This document shows, in pieces, positions 20,060 through 38,778 of a DNA stretch of 64,000 bases. Origin of the DNA: CAIWHR01 sp963786625. Lineage in GTDB: Bacteria > Pseudomonadota > Gammaproteobacteria > Burkholderiales > Casimicrobiaceae. The notes beneath the pieces are model-generated. The model was not told the DNA's origin. It saw nothing but the letters and a program-made list of their open reading frames with translations, and ran no database searches. The DNA lies in NCBI GenBank assembly GCA_963786625.1, contig CAWAZS010000014.1:992001-1056000 (forward strand). The letters are read 5' to 3'. The stretch's first letter is position 1, and every line of letters starts with the position of its first letter. Position numbers and translations under genes: made by a program.

Positions 20060-20135
20060 AGGCCAGTAGCTCAATTGGCAGAGCGGCGGTCTCCAAAACC
20101 GCAGGTTGGGGGTTCGATTCCCTCCTGGCCTGCCA
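20060..20135 (+). tRNA. tRNA-Trp (anticodon CCA)
   Basis: A 76-base tRNA with encoded CCA. The acceptor AGGCCAG pairs with CTGGCCT. The anticodon loop CTCCAAA gives CCA at 20093-20095, and the T loop is GTTCGATTC. It lies between tuf and secE, the standard proteobacterial position. Confidence 0.96.
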
Positions 20136-20161
20136 CGAGGCAGGCGGCAGCGGAAAATCAG

Positions 20162-20509
20162 ATGGTCGACAAGATAAAAATCGGATTGGCGGTGGCGTGC
20201 GTGGTCGCGGGCGTCTGGGGCTACTACTACTTCGCCGATACGGCGCTGGTGCTCCGCGTGCTCATGGTCATGGGCGGCCTGATCGCCGCGGCGGGCGTCG
20301 CGTGGCTGTCCACGCCCGGCAAGGAGTTCTTCGCATTCGCCCAGGAGGCGTGGCAGGAGGCGGGCCGCGTGTCCTGGCCGACGCGCAAGGAGACCATGCA
20401 GACCACGGCGATCGTGTTCGGGTTCGTCGTGATCATGGCGCTCTTTCTGTTCAGCGTGGACACGACGCTGGCGTGGATCGTGAAGCTGCTGACCGGGCGG
20501 GGCGAATGA
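20162..20509 (+). CDS. secE: Preprotein translocase subunit SecE
   Basis: The protein has 115 residues and three predicted membrane helices (about 6-24, 29-49 and 82-102), the longer proteobacterial form. The conserved cytoplasmic stretch EAWQEAGRVSWPTRKETMQT precedes the last helix. SecE clamps SecY in the translocon. Its stop overlaps the ATG of a repeat-derived mini-ORF, so translation could pass from secE through it to nusG. Confidence 0.93.
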   Translation: MVDKIKIGLAVACVVAGVWGYYYFADTALVLRVLMVMGGLIAAAGVAWLSTPGKEFFAFAQEAWQEAGRVSWPTRKETMQTTAIVFGFVVIMALFLFSVDTTLAWIVKLLTGRGE

Positions 20510-20577
20510 TGAGCACCGCCGGGCCGTCCCAAGGTGCTCATTGGGCCCCCTCGGGGGGTGTGGGGGCTGTCATATGA
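20506..20577 (+). CDS. Repeat-derived mini-ORF bridging secE and nusG (23 codons)
   Basis: Its ATG overlaps the secE stop (ATGA) and its TGA overlaps the nusG start (ATGA). The sequence is one copy of the dispersed repeat found twice more in the ribosomal operons (46105-46185 inverted, 46736-46820 direct). The peptide (MMSTAGPSQGAHWAPSGG then VGAVI) is low-complexity and probably has no function itself. Its interest is that the repeat keeps an open frame and preserves translational coupling. It may not be a real gene. Confidence 0.35.
   Translation: MMSTAGPSQGAHWAPSGGVGAVI
20510..20573 (+). repeat. Dispersed Burkholderiales-type repeat, copy 1
   Basis: Shares with the copy at 46736-46820 the blocks GAGC.CCGCCGG.CCG, TCCAAGG/CCCAAGG, a CCCCCT.GGGGGG palindrome and a terminal GTGGGGGC. 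It fills the entire secE-nusG gap. Confidence 0.6.
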
Positions 20578-21107
20578 GCAAGAAGTGGTTCGTCGTCCAT
20601 GCCTACTCGGGTTTCGAGAAGAGCGTGCAGCGGGCGTTGACCGAGCGGATCAAGCGCTCGGACATCGCCGACCAGTTCGGCCAGATCCTGGTGCCGGTCG
20701 AGGAGGTCGTCGAGATGAAGGGCGGCCAGAAGGCGATCAGCGAGCGGAAGTTCTTTCCCGGCTACGTGCTGGTCGAGATGGAGATGACCGACGACTCGTG
20801 GCACCTCGTGAAGAGCACGCCGAAGGTCACCGGTTTCGTGGGCGGCACGGCGAACAAGCCGACGCCGATCACGCAGAAGGAAGTCGACGCGATCATGCGG
20901 CAGGTGCAGGAAGGCGTCGAGAAGCCCCGCCCGAAGGTGCTGTTCGAGATGGGCGAGGCGGTGCGCGTCAAGGAGGGCCCGTTCACCGACTTCCACGGCA
21001 ACGTGGAGGACGTGAACTACGAGAAGAGCAAGCTCCGCGTTTCGGTCACGATCTTCGGCCGGTCGACGCCGGTGGAGCTGGACTTCTCGCAGGTGGAGAA
21101 GGCGTGA
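20574..21107 (+). CDS. nusG: Transcription antitermination/elongation factor NusG
   Basis: The protein has 177 residues. The NGN domain starts KKWFVVHAYSGFEKSVQRAL and includes FFPGYVLVEMEMTDDSWHLV. The KOW domain is FEMGEAVRVKEGPFTDFHGN. NusG binds RNA polymerase and couples it to Rho or to ribosomes via S10. An upstream in-frame ATG at 20541 would add residues from the repeat; I chose 20574, which gives the family N terminus MSKKWFVV. No good Shine-Dalgarno precedes it, consistent with translational coupling. Confidence 0.95.
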   Translation: MSKKWFVVHAYSGFEKSVQRALTERIKRSDIADQFGQILVPVEEVVEMKGGQKAISERKFFPGYVLVEMEMTDDSWHLVKSTPKVTGFVGGTANKPTPITQKEVDAIMRQVQEGVEKPRPKVLFEMGEAVRVKEGPFTDFHGNVEDVNYEKSKLRVSVTIFGRSTPVELDFSQVEKA

Positions 21108-21116
21108 GTTTTGGTG

Positions 21117-21187
21117 GTGGGGCCGGCTTCGGCCGGCCTGATTTTCGGTCGTGGAGCCGGGCTTCAGCCGGCTGAAGCCGGCCCCAC
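21117..21187. repeat. REP-like palindromes between nusG and rplK
   Basis: Two units lie in tandem. GTGGGGCCGGCTTCGGCC is followed by a second unit at 21150-21187 whose left arm GTGGAGCCGGGCTTCAGC is nearly perfectly complementary to its right arm GCTGAAGCCGGCCCCAC. The core GCCGGCTTCAGCCGGC recurs at 37480-37503 and, diverged, at 34067-34129. As RNA it would form a strong hairpin within the transcript. Confidence 0.65.
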
Positions 21188-21253
21188 GGGAATTGGAACG
21201 GGGAGGGCGCGCATGTTGCATGCGGCCCGCTTGAACCCACAAGGGAGCTATTG

Positions 21254-21688
21254 ATGGCGAAGAAAATCGTCGGTTTCATCAAGCTGCAGGTGCCGGCGGG
21301 CAAGGCGAACCCCAGCCCGCCGATCGGCCCCGCGCTCGGACAGCGCGGCCTCAACATCATGGAATTCTGCAAGGCGTTCAACGCCCAGACGCAGAAGGTG
21401 GAGCCGGGCCTGCCGATCCCGGTGGTGATCACGGCGTACGCCGACAAGAGCTTCACGTTCATCATGAAGACTCCGCCGGCCACCGTGCTCATCAAGAAGG
21501 CGGCGAAGGTCGAGAAGGGCAGCCAGCGGCCGCACACCGACAAGGTCGGCAAGCTCACGCGGGCGCAGGCGGAAGAGATTGCGAAGACCAAGATGCCCGA
21601 CCTCACGGCCGCCGACATGGACGCCGCTGTTCGCACGATCGCCGGCAGCGCGCGCAGCATGGGCATCACCGTCGAAGGGGTGAAGTGA
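21254..21688 (+). CDS. rplK: 50S ribosomal protein L11
   Basis: The protein has 144 residues. The N-terminal domain has KLQVPAGKANPSPPIGPALG, which forms the GTPase-centre contact, and the C-terminal RNA-binding domain has GSARSMGITVEG. L11 binds 23S helix 43/44 and is needed for the stringent response through RelA. A TTG one codon upstream is in frame, but the ATG at 21254 with GGGAG upstream is preferred. GTGA overlap possible with rplA. Confidence 0.96.
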   Translation: MAKKIVGFIKLQVPAGKANPSPPIGPALGQRGLNIMEFCKAFNAQTQKVEPGLPIPVVITAYADKSFTFIMKTPPATVLIKKAAKVEKGSQRPHTDKVGKLTRAQAEEIAKTKMPDLTAADMDAAVRTIAGSARSMGITVEGVK

Positions 21689-21690
21689 TC

Positions 21691-22416
21691 ATGTCTGCCG
21701 AACAGAAGGTCCCCAAGCTGTCGAAGCGCATGCAGACGGTCCGCGCGAAGGTGGATCGCAGCAAGGCCTATCCCCTCGACGAGGCGCTCAAGCTCGTCAA
21801 GGACACGGCAGTCGCCAAGTTCGACGAGTCGGTCGACGTCGCGGTCAACCTCGGCGTCGATGCGAAGAAGTCCGACCAGACCGTGCGCGGCTCGGTCGTG
21901 CTGCCCGCCGGCACCGGCAAGAAGGTGCGCATCGCGGTCTTCGCGCAGGGCGACAAGGCGAAGGCGGCGCAGGAGGCCGGCGCCGACGTCGTCGGCTTCG
22001 ACGACCTCGCCGCGAAGGTCAAGGAAGGCTTCATGGATTTCGACGTGGTCATCGCGACCCCGGACGCGATGAAGGTCGTCGGCCAGCTCGGCCAGATTCT
22101 CGGGCCGCGCGGGCTGATGCCGAACCCGAAGGTCGGCACGGTGACGCCGGACGTGACCACCGCCGTGAAGAACGCGCGGGCGGGCCAGGTTCAGTATCGC
22201 ACCGACAAGGGCGGGATCGTCCAGTGCACGATCGGCCGCGCGTCGTTCGCGCCGGAGCAGCTGAAGTCCAATCTGCTGGCGCTGATCGAGGCGCTGAACA
22301 AGGCGCGGCCGCAGGGCACGAAAGGCATCTATCTGAAGAAGGTCAGCGTCTCGAGCACGATGGGCGCGGGTGTCCGCGTGGACACGTCGAGCCTCGCGCA
22401 ACAGGCGCCGGCGTGA
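21691..22416 (+). CDS. rplA: 50S ribosomal protein L1
   Basis: The protein has 241 residues. Characteristic L1 motifs are VDVAVNLGVDAKKSDQTVRG, LPAGTGKKVRIAVF, the conserved LGPRGLMPNPKVGTVT and the C-terminal KKVSVSSTMGAGVRVD. L1 binds the mobile L1 stalk of 23S rRNA and can repress the L11 operon mRNA. The ATG at 21691 is chosen; a GTG at 21685 overlapping the rplK stop would add two residues. Confidence 0.96.
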   Translation: MSAEQKVPKLSKRMQTVRAKVDRSKAYPLDEALKLVKDTAVAKFDESVDVAVNLGVDAKKSDQTVRGSVVLPAGTGKKVRIAVFAQGDKAKAAQEAGADVVGFDDLAAKVKEGFMDFDVVIATPDAMKVVGQLGQILGPRGLMPNPKVGTVTPDVTTAVKNARAGQVQYRTDKGGIVQCTIGRASFAPEQLKSNLLALIEALNKARPQGTKGIYLKKVSVSSTMGAGVRVDTSSLAQQAPA

Positions 22417-22436
22417 CGTTTGGCGAAAGGCATTGA

Positions 22437-22686
22437 ACGAATTTGAGGGAGCGCCGCGCGGAAGCTCGCGCGGCGGGCCGTCAAAGACCGCGGGGGCGCA
22501 AGCTCAAAACGGGATGACGAACCGGAGCGAGGGATGGGTGGTACCCGAGCTGCGACGAAGACGCCCGACCCAGCGCAGATGGTGTCCCGATGACAGGTTC
22601 TTCCTGGCGTAAGGTCACCGCAACGGCCCGGACCGGCCCGAACCGGAACGGGCACAGGGCGCATGCCCGATGCAATGGAGGTGGCA
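22437..22686 (+). promoter_or_regulatory. rplJ leader region, probable L10 autoregulatory leader
   Basis: About 270 untranslated bases precede rplJ. They include a strong stem (GCCGCGCG, then GGAAGCT, then CGCGCGGC near 22453-22475) and GC-rich pairing just before rplJ. In many bacteria the L10-(L12)4 complex represses its own operon by binding such a leader. Position and structure fit, but I have not matched the binding site base by base. Confidence 0.4.
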
Positions 22687-23211
22687 GTGGGCCTTAACTT
22701 GGAACAGAAGCAAGCGGTAGTCGCAGAAATCGCGAAGCAGGTCGCGGGCGCTCAGGCCATCGTCATGGTCGAGAACCGCGGCATGAAGGTCGCCGACATG
22801 ACGCAGCTTCGCGCGAAGGCGCGGGCTTCCGGCGTGTACTTCAGGGTGGTCAAGAACACCCTGGTGCGCCGCGCGGTCGAGCAGACGCCGTTCGCCTCGC
22901 TGGCCGACAGGATGGTCGGCCCGCTGGCGTACGGCATCGGTCCCGATCCGGTCGCCGTGGCGAAAGTGCTGAACGATTTCGCGAAGGGCAACGAGAAGTT
23001 CGTGATCACGGGCGGAGCGATGCCCGGCCAGGTGATGTCCACCAAGCAGATCGCGGCGCTGGCGTCCCTGCCGTCGCGCGACGAGCTGATCGCGAAGCTG
23101 ATGGGCACGATGCAGGCGCCCGTCGCCAAGCTGGTGCGCACGCTGAACGAGGTCCCGTCGAAGTTCGTCCGGACGCTCGCCGCCGTGCGCGACGCGAAGC
23201 AGGCCGCGTAG
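22687..23211 (+). CDS. rplJ: 50S ribosomal protein L10
   Basis: The protein has 174 residues. It begins GLNLEQKQAVVAEIAKQV and contains MTQLRAKARASGVYFRVVKN and LNDFAKGNEKFVITGG, matching betaproteobacterial L10. L10 anchors L7/L12 dimers to the ribosome stalk. A longer in-frame start exists at 22663 (adds MPDAMEVA), but family N termini start at GLNL, and GGAGGT at 22677-22682 is well placed for the GTG at 22687. Confidence 0.93.
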   Translation: MGLNLEQKQAVVAEIAKQVAGAQAIVMVENRGMKVADMTQLRAKARASGVYFRVVKNTLVRRAVEQTPFASLADRMVGPLAYGIGPDPVAVAKVLNDFAKGNEKFVITGGAMPGQVMSTKQIAALASLPSRDELIAKLMGTMQAPVAKLVRTLNEVPSKFVRTLAAVRDAKQAA

Positions 23212-23266
23212 GCGCTCGCCCTCGACGATTGCCGAATCAACCAACCTTAGGAACCAGGAGAACGCA

Positions 23267-23641
23267 ATGTCCGCAGTCCAAGCAGAGATTCTCGACAAGA
23301 TTTCGTCGATGACCGTCCTCGAGCTCTCCGAGCTCATCAAGGCGATGGAAGAGAAGTTCGGCGTTTCCGCCGCGGCCGCGGTCGCGGTTGCCGGCCCCGC
23401 CGCCGCCCCGGTGGCCGCCGTCGAGGAGCAGACCGAGTTCACCGTCATCCTCGCCGCGTTCGGCGAGAACAAGGTGAACGTGATCAAGGCGGTGCGCGAG
23501 CTGACCGGCCTCGGCCTCAAGGAAGCGAAGGACCTGGTCGACGGCGCACCGAAGCCGGTGAAGGAAGGCATTTCGAAGGCCGACGCCGAAGCGGCGAAGA
23601 AGAAGCTCGAGGAGGCCGGCGCAAAGGTCGAAGTCAAGTAA
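23267..23641 (+). CDS. rplL: 50S ribosomal protein L7/L12
   Basis: The protein has 124 residues. The N-terminal dimerisation domain ends in MEEKFGVSAAAAVAV, followed by an Ala-rich hinge. The C-terminal domain contains VIKAVRELTGLGLKEAKDLV and VDGAPKPVKEGISK, the factor-binding face. L7/L12 recruits translational GTPases. AGGAACCAGGAG upstream provides a good ribosome-binding site. Confidence 0.97.
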   Translation: MSAVQAEILDKISSMTVLELSELIKAMEEKFGVSAAAAVAVAGPAAAPVAAVEEQTEFTVILAAFGENKVNVIKAVRELTGLGLKEAKDLVDGAPKPVKEGISKADAEAAKKKLEEAGAKVEVK

Positions 23642-23654
23642 CGACGTATCCGCG

Positions 23655-24112
23655 TTGCGGGGCCGCAGGCGGCGCGAGCCTCCGGGCTTCATACCCCAGG
23701 CGCCTTCCGGCTCGCGCCGCCTGCGGCCCTGCAATGCGAGCGGTTGTGCCGGGTCGGCTTCGAAGCCCGCGGGCTCTGCCCTCGGGCGGCACCGACCGGA
23801 GGTGGAAGCACTCTTCGCGAAGGCGAAGAAGAGCGGACTGGCGACAGTCCCCTCCTCTTCGTCTTCTGAAGCGACTGCAGAGGACAGGCTTGGTCGGATG
23901 GCGTGCGCGAGCGAGGAATGCGCGTGCGCCATCGTCCGCCAGCGGTTGGTAGAGGCCAACCACCACGCCAGGGAGTGCAACGCTCCCGACCAGTCGATGA
24001 GCGACGGGCGCGAAGCTTCGCGCCTCAAGAAATCGAACGCGAACCCGCATCGAGCGCAGCCGCAGCGAGGCGCGCGCGGACGAGGCAGTCGGATGTACGC
24101 CAGGCGCGTACA
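23655..24112 (+). other. Structured rplL-rpoB intergenic region with a string of inverted repeats
   Basis: The 551-base gap holds at least seven inverted repeats in series: 23655-23680/23709-23734 (26-bp arms, one mismatch); 23819-23833/23852-23866 enclosing GGACTG/CAGTCC; 23898-23909/23921-23932 (12 bp with wobble pairs); GGTTGG/CCAACC at 23944-23961; GGGAG/CTCCC at 23971-23987; GGCGCGAA/TTCGCGCC at 24007-24024; TGTACGC/GCGTACA at 24094-24112. Frames are open on both strands, but none resembles a known protein. In E. coli this position carries a partial terminator and an RNase III site; an equivalent but larger processing or attenuation region is inferred. Confidence 0.6.
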
Positions 24113-24192
24113 CGAGGATGCCGGATCCGCGGGCGACGAAGCCGTGGCAGACGCAGCGGGGCCCGGGCGATTTCCGTGAATCGGAGAAGTCA

Positions 24193-28290
<4,098 letters not shown>

Positions 28291-28319
28291 CCGCGCGAAT
28301 CGATGCGGACTTCGCCGGA

Positions 28320-28414
28320 TGCAAGGCTGAAGCCTCGCCCACAAGGACGAAGCAGGCGGCAGCCCCGCCCGCAGGATTGAATTTTGGTGTTGTAGGTCAG
28401 GCTTCAGCCTGACG
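28320..28414. repeat. REP-like palindromes between rpoB and rpoC
   Basis: TGTAGGTCAGGCTTCAGCC at 28391-28409 runs on to TGAC and contains the perfect 18-bp palindrome GTCAGGCTTCAGCCTGAC (28396-28413). A half unit, GCAAGGCTGAAGCC, lies at 28321-28334. The GGCTTCAGCC core is shared with the nusG-rplK and tuf-rpsJ elements. Confidence 0.6.
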
Positions 28415-28429
28415 AACTCGGAGAGTTCA

Positions 28430-32650
<4,221 letters not shown>

Positions 32651-32673
32651 CGTCGAGCCTGCAACACGCTACC

Positions 32674-32705
32674 GGGGCCGGCAGGCGACTGCCGGCCCCT
32701 TTTTC
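32674..32705 (+). terminator. Rho-independent terminator of the rpoBC operon
   Basis: GGGGCCGGCAG (32674-32684), loop GCGA, CTGCCGGCCCC (32689-32699), then TTTTT. A perfect 11-bp GC-rich stem with T tract, 23 bases after the rpoC stop. Confidence 0.93.
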
Positions 32706-33139
32706 CTCCCCGGGGTGGGGCCGCGCGGCGCCGGGGCGACGCCCCAGGGCGTCGGGGCCGCAACCGGCCTTCCTGCGGGGATCCGGTGCGGCTTCGGTCG
32801 GGGAACCCGCGCCGCCCGCGCCGCGCCACCCGCCCGGCGTCGCGCACGGCGGCCCCGCGCACGCCCGTTCTGCGCCGCACCATGTTGTTGACGCTGGTTT
32901 CGTTATCCCGTTATAATTGCAGTCTTTTCGTCCGTCCCCGGCCGCACCAAGGAACTGCGCGCAGGGGGCTGCCGAGCGTACCCGGCCGCATTGCGAAGTG
33001 CGGGTCGGCCGTGGCGCAGAAAGATGGCCCGGGCTACGGCGCGAAGGCGCGTGCTTGGGCCACTTTAATTTGTTGTTTCGCGAAGCGTTGAGCCCTGCGG
33101 CCGGATTCACCGTCCAGCTGCACGAAACGGAAAATCAGG
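32706..33139 (+). other. Upstream region of the str operon
   Basis: This 434-base gap holds very GC-rich DNA with short inverted repeats (for example GGGGCGACGCCCC near 32741) up to about 32880, then the AT-richer promoter segment, then an untranslated leader of about 215 bases before rpsL. No conserved coding frame is seen. Confidence 0.5.
32888..32917 (+). promoter_or_regulatory. Strong sigma-70 promoter of the str operon
   Basis: TTGACG (32888-32893), an 18-bp spacer and a consensus TATAAT (32912-32917) in a locally AT-rich stretch. It lies downstream of the rpoBC terminator and about 220 bases before rpsL, so it should drive rpsL-rpsG-fusA-tuf and probably the S10 genes. Confidence 0.85.
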
Positions 33140-33517
33140 ATGCCTACCATCAATCAGCTCGTACGGAAGGGCCGCGAGCCCGTCGTGTCGAAAAGCAAGG
33201 TTCCGGCGCTGCAGCAGAGCCCGCAGAAGCGCGGCGTATGCACGCGCGTCTACACCACGACGCCGAAGAAGCCGAACTCCGCGCTGCGGAAGGTCGCCAA
33301 GGTGCGCCTCACCAACGGCTTCGAGGTGATCAGCTACATCGGCGGCGAAGGCCACAACCTGCAGGAGCACTCGGTGGTGCTGATCCGCGGCGGCCGGGTG
33401 AAGGACCTGCCGGGCGTGCGCTACCACATGGTGCGCGGCAGCCTGGACACCGCGGGTGTGAAGGACCGCAAGCAGAGCCGGTCCAAGTACGGCGCCAAGA
33501 AACCGAAGGCGGCCTGA
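33140..33517 (+). CDS. rpsL: 30S ribosomal protein S12
   Basis: The protein has 125 residues. The decoding-centre loops TTPKKPNSALRKVAKVRLTN and RGGRVKDLPGVRYHMVRG are present with lysines at the two positions where substitutions give streptomycin resistance, so this is the sensitive-type sequence. First gene of the str operon. Confidence 0.97.
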   Translation: MPTINQLVRKGREPVVSKSKVPALQQSPQKRGVCTRVYTTTPKKPNSALRKVAKVRLTNGFEVISYIGGEGHNLQEHSVVLIRGGRVKDLPGVRYHMVRGSLDTAGVKDRKQSRSKYGAKKPKAA

Positions 33518-33590
33518 GGTCAACTGAGGCCGCGAGAGCCGAAGTCCGCGTAAGACCCGTTCGCCAGGAAAGCAAAGATCCGAGGACGTT

Positions 33591-34061
33591 ATGCCCCGAC
33601 GCAGAGAGGTACCCAAGCGCGAGATCCTGCCCGACCCGAAGTACGGCAGCAGCGATGTCGCGAAATTCGTCAACGTGCTGATGACCGCCGGCAAGAAGTC
33701 GGTGGCGGAGCGCATCCTCTACGGCGCGTTCGAGTCGATCGCGAAGAAGGGCGGCAAGGATCCGCTCGAGGTCTTCAATCAGGCGCTCGCGAACTCGCGG
33801 CCGACCGTCGAGGTCAAGAGCCGCCGCGTCGGCGGCGCCAATTTCCAGGTCCCCGTCGAGGTCCGGCCGGTGCGGCGGATGGCGCTCGCGATGCGCTGGC
33901 TGCGCGAAGCGGCCCGCAAGCGCGGCGAGAAATCGATGGGCCAGCGCCTCGCCGCCGAACTGCTCGAGGCGTCCGAAGGGCGCGGCGGCGCGGTGAAGAA
34001 GCGCGAGGAAGTTCACCGCATGGCCGAGGCGAACAAGGCCTTCTCGCACTTTCGATTCTGA
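33591..34061 (+). CDS. rpsG: 30S ribosomal protein S7
   Basis: The protein has 156 residues. It starts MPRRREVPKREILPDPKYGS and contains VNVLMTAGKKSVAERILYGA, PTVEVKSRRVGGANFQVPVE and the C-terminal RMAEANKAFSHFRF. S7 nucleates assembly of the 30S head and contacts E-site tRNA. In E. coli it represses the str operon through the rpsL-rpsG spacer; the 73-base spacer here could serve the same purpose, which is inferred. Confidence 0.97.
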   Translation: MPRRREVPKREILPDPKYGSSDVAKFVNVLMTAGKKSVAERILYGAFESIAKKGGKDPLEVFNQALANSRPTVEVKSRRVGGANFQVPVEVRPVRRMALAMRWLREAARKRGEKSMGQRLAAELLEASEGRGGAVKKREEVHRMAEANKAFSHFRF

Positions 34062-34066
34062 CCTTT

Positions 34067-34129
34067 GTGGGTCCGGCTTCGGCCGGACGATGCGGCCGAC
34101 CGGATATGAAGCGAGGCCGGCCCCGCGAC
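34067..34129. repeat. REP-like element between rpsG and fusA
   Basis: GTGGGTCCGGCTTCGGCCGG opens the element and GGCCGGCCCCGCGAC closes it, with an imperfect inverted arrangement between. It is a diverged relative of the GCCGGCTTCAGCCGGC units in the neighbouring gaps. Confidence 0.5.
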
Positions 34130-34166
34130 GAAGCATTCACCCATACGCTGAGCTAAAAAGACAATC

Positions 34167-36260
<2,094 letters not shown>

Positions 36261-36277
36261 CTCAGAGGTAATCAATC

Positions 36278-37468
<1,191 letters not shown>

Positions 37469-37479
37469 AGGAGTGTGTC

Positions 37480-37503
37480 GTGGGGCCGGCTTCAGCCGGC
37501 CTG
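37480..37503. repeat. REP-like element between tuf and rpsJ
   Basis: GTGGGGCCGGCTTCAGCCGG followed by CCTG, which carries the palindrome GGCCGGCTTCAGCCGGCC. It is the cleanest single unit of the REP-like family in this window. Confidence 0.6.
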
Positions 37504-37512
37504 TGTGGGTTG

Positions 37513-37586
37513 CCGTGGCGGCGCGCCGAGCGCCCGCGGGCTTAGGATGAGGCATGCGCCCGCAGGCGCTCGGCACACCGCCACGG
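37513..37586. repeat. Long inverted repeat between tuf and rpsJ
   Basis: Arms 37513-37541 and 37558-37586 are 29 bp each, complementary at 26 positions, with a 16-base loop. They begin CCGTGGCGGCGCGCC and end CACCGCCACGG. No T tract follows, so it is not a standard terminator. It could be a REP-type element, a small non-autonomous element or an RNA processing site. Confidence 0.6.
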
Positions 37587-37671
37587 CGCGGAGCTGACGA
37601 ACGGGGCGGAGCGAAGTGCAGGTAACGGAGAACCGGGCGAATGGTCGCGCGGTTGTTCAAAAGGTGAAGCA

Positions 37672-37983
37672 ATGCAGAACCAGAGAATACGCATCCGTCT
37701 CAAGGCGTTCGATTACAAGCTGATCGACCAGTCGGCGATGGAGATCGTGGAGACCGCGAAGCGCTCGGGCGCCGTCGTGCGCGGCCCGGTTCCGCTTCCG
37801 ACGAAGATCGAGCGCTACAACATCCTGCGCTCGCCGCACGTGAACAAGACGTCGCGCGACCAGTTCGAGATCAGGACGCACCTGCGGTTGATGGACATCA
37901 TCGACCCCACCGACAAGACGGTCGACCAGCTGATGAAGCTGGACCTGCCCGCCGGTGTGGACGTCGAGATCAAGCTGAAGTAG
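37672..37983 (+). CDS. rpsJ: 30S ribosomal protein S10
   Basis: The protein has 103 residues. It starts MQNQRIRIRLKAFDYKLIDQ and includes RGPVPLPTKIERYNILRSPH. S10 is also NusE, which binds NusB and NusG in antitermination. It opens the S10 gene block, 203 bases after tuf. Confidence 0.97.
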   Translation: MQNQRIRIRLKAFDYKLIDQSAMEIVETAKRSGAVVRGPVPLPTKIERYNILRSPHVNKTSRDQFEIRTHLRLMDIIDPTDKTVDQLMKLDLPAGVDVEIKLK

Positions 37984-38119
37984 CGCGGCCGGACAGGCGT
38001 CGCGCGGCGCGGACATCGCCGCGCGACGCCACGCAGCTGCCCTGCCGATTTGACCGCCGGCCAATTGCAGTCGGCACCCGGAGCGATCCGGGCGAATAGA
38101 AGATGGAAGAGAGATGACC

Positions 38120-38776
38120 ATGTCACTAGGACTTGTCGGTCGCAAGATTGGCATGACGCGCATTTTCACCGATGACGGCAAGGCCGTTCCGGTGACCGTG
38201 CTCGACGTCGCCAACAATCGCGTCACGCAGATCAAGACTCCCGACACCGACGGCTATTCGGCCGTCCAGGTCACGTTCGGGAAGCGGCGCGCCTCGCGCG
38301 TCTCGAAGCCGCAGGCCGGACACCTGGCGAAGGCGGGCGTCGAGGCGGGCGAGCTGCTGCGCGAATTCCGGGTCGCCCCTGACGCGCTCGCGACGCTCAA
38401 GGTCGGCGAGACGATCGGCGCCACGACGTTCGCGGTCGGCGAGCTCGTCGACGTCACCGGGACCACGAAGGGCCGCGGCTTCTCGGGCGTGATCCGCCGC
38501 CACAATTTCAGCTCGAACCGCGCCTCGCACGGCAACTCGCGCTCGCACAACACGCCCGGCTCGATCGGCATGGCGCAGGATCCCGGCCGCGTGTTCCCGG
38601 GCAAGCGGATGGCGGGCCAGTACGGCAACGTCACGCGCACCGTGCAGACGCTGACCGTGGTCCGCGTCGACGCCGAGCGCGGGCTGCTGCTCGTCAAGGG
38701 CTCGGTTCCCGGCGCGGACGGCGGGCACATCATCGTCCGGCCGTCGGTGAAGACGCCTGCGAAGAAGGGGGCGTGA
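38120..38776 (+). CDS. rplC: 50S ribosomal protein L3
   Basis: The protein has 218 residues (MSLGLVGRKIGMTRIFTDDG). The conserved HNTPGSIGMAQDPGRVFPGK includes the glutamine that PrmB methylates in other bacteria. L3 is an early assembly protein near the peptidyl transferase centre. An ATG at 38114 is in frame, but GGAAGAGAG directly before it fits a start at 38120 better. Confidence 0.96.
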   Translation: MSLGLVGRKIGMTRIFTDDGKAVPVTVLDVANNRVTQIKTPDTDGYSAVQVTFGKRRASRVSKPQAGHLAKAGVEAGELLREFRVAPDALATLKVGETIGATTFAVGELVDVTGTTKGRGFSGVIRRHNFSSNRASHGNSRSHNTPGSIGMAQDPGRVFPGKRMAGQYGNVTRTVQTLTVVRVDAERGLLLVKGSVPGADGGHIIVRPSVKTPAKKGA

Positions 38777-38778
38777 CC

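Noticed and set aside
20509..20577. A functional leader peptide controlling nusG by attenuation
   Set aside because: No regulatory codon run or alternative terminator/antiterminator structure is apparent. The sequence is explained by the dispersed repeat.
21117..21187. CRISPR-like repeats
   Set aside because: Units are palindromic, unequal in spacing and without spacers of regular length, and no cas gene is present. They fit REP-type elements better.
23655..24179. A 174-codon plus-strand frame and longer minus-strand frames in the rplL-rpoB gap
   Set aside because: The sequence is dominated by inverted repeats and is open in several frames at once; the peptides are Arg/Ala-rich and unlike any family I know.
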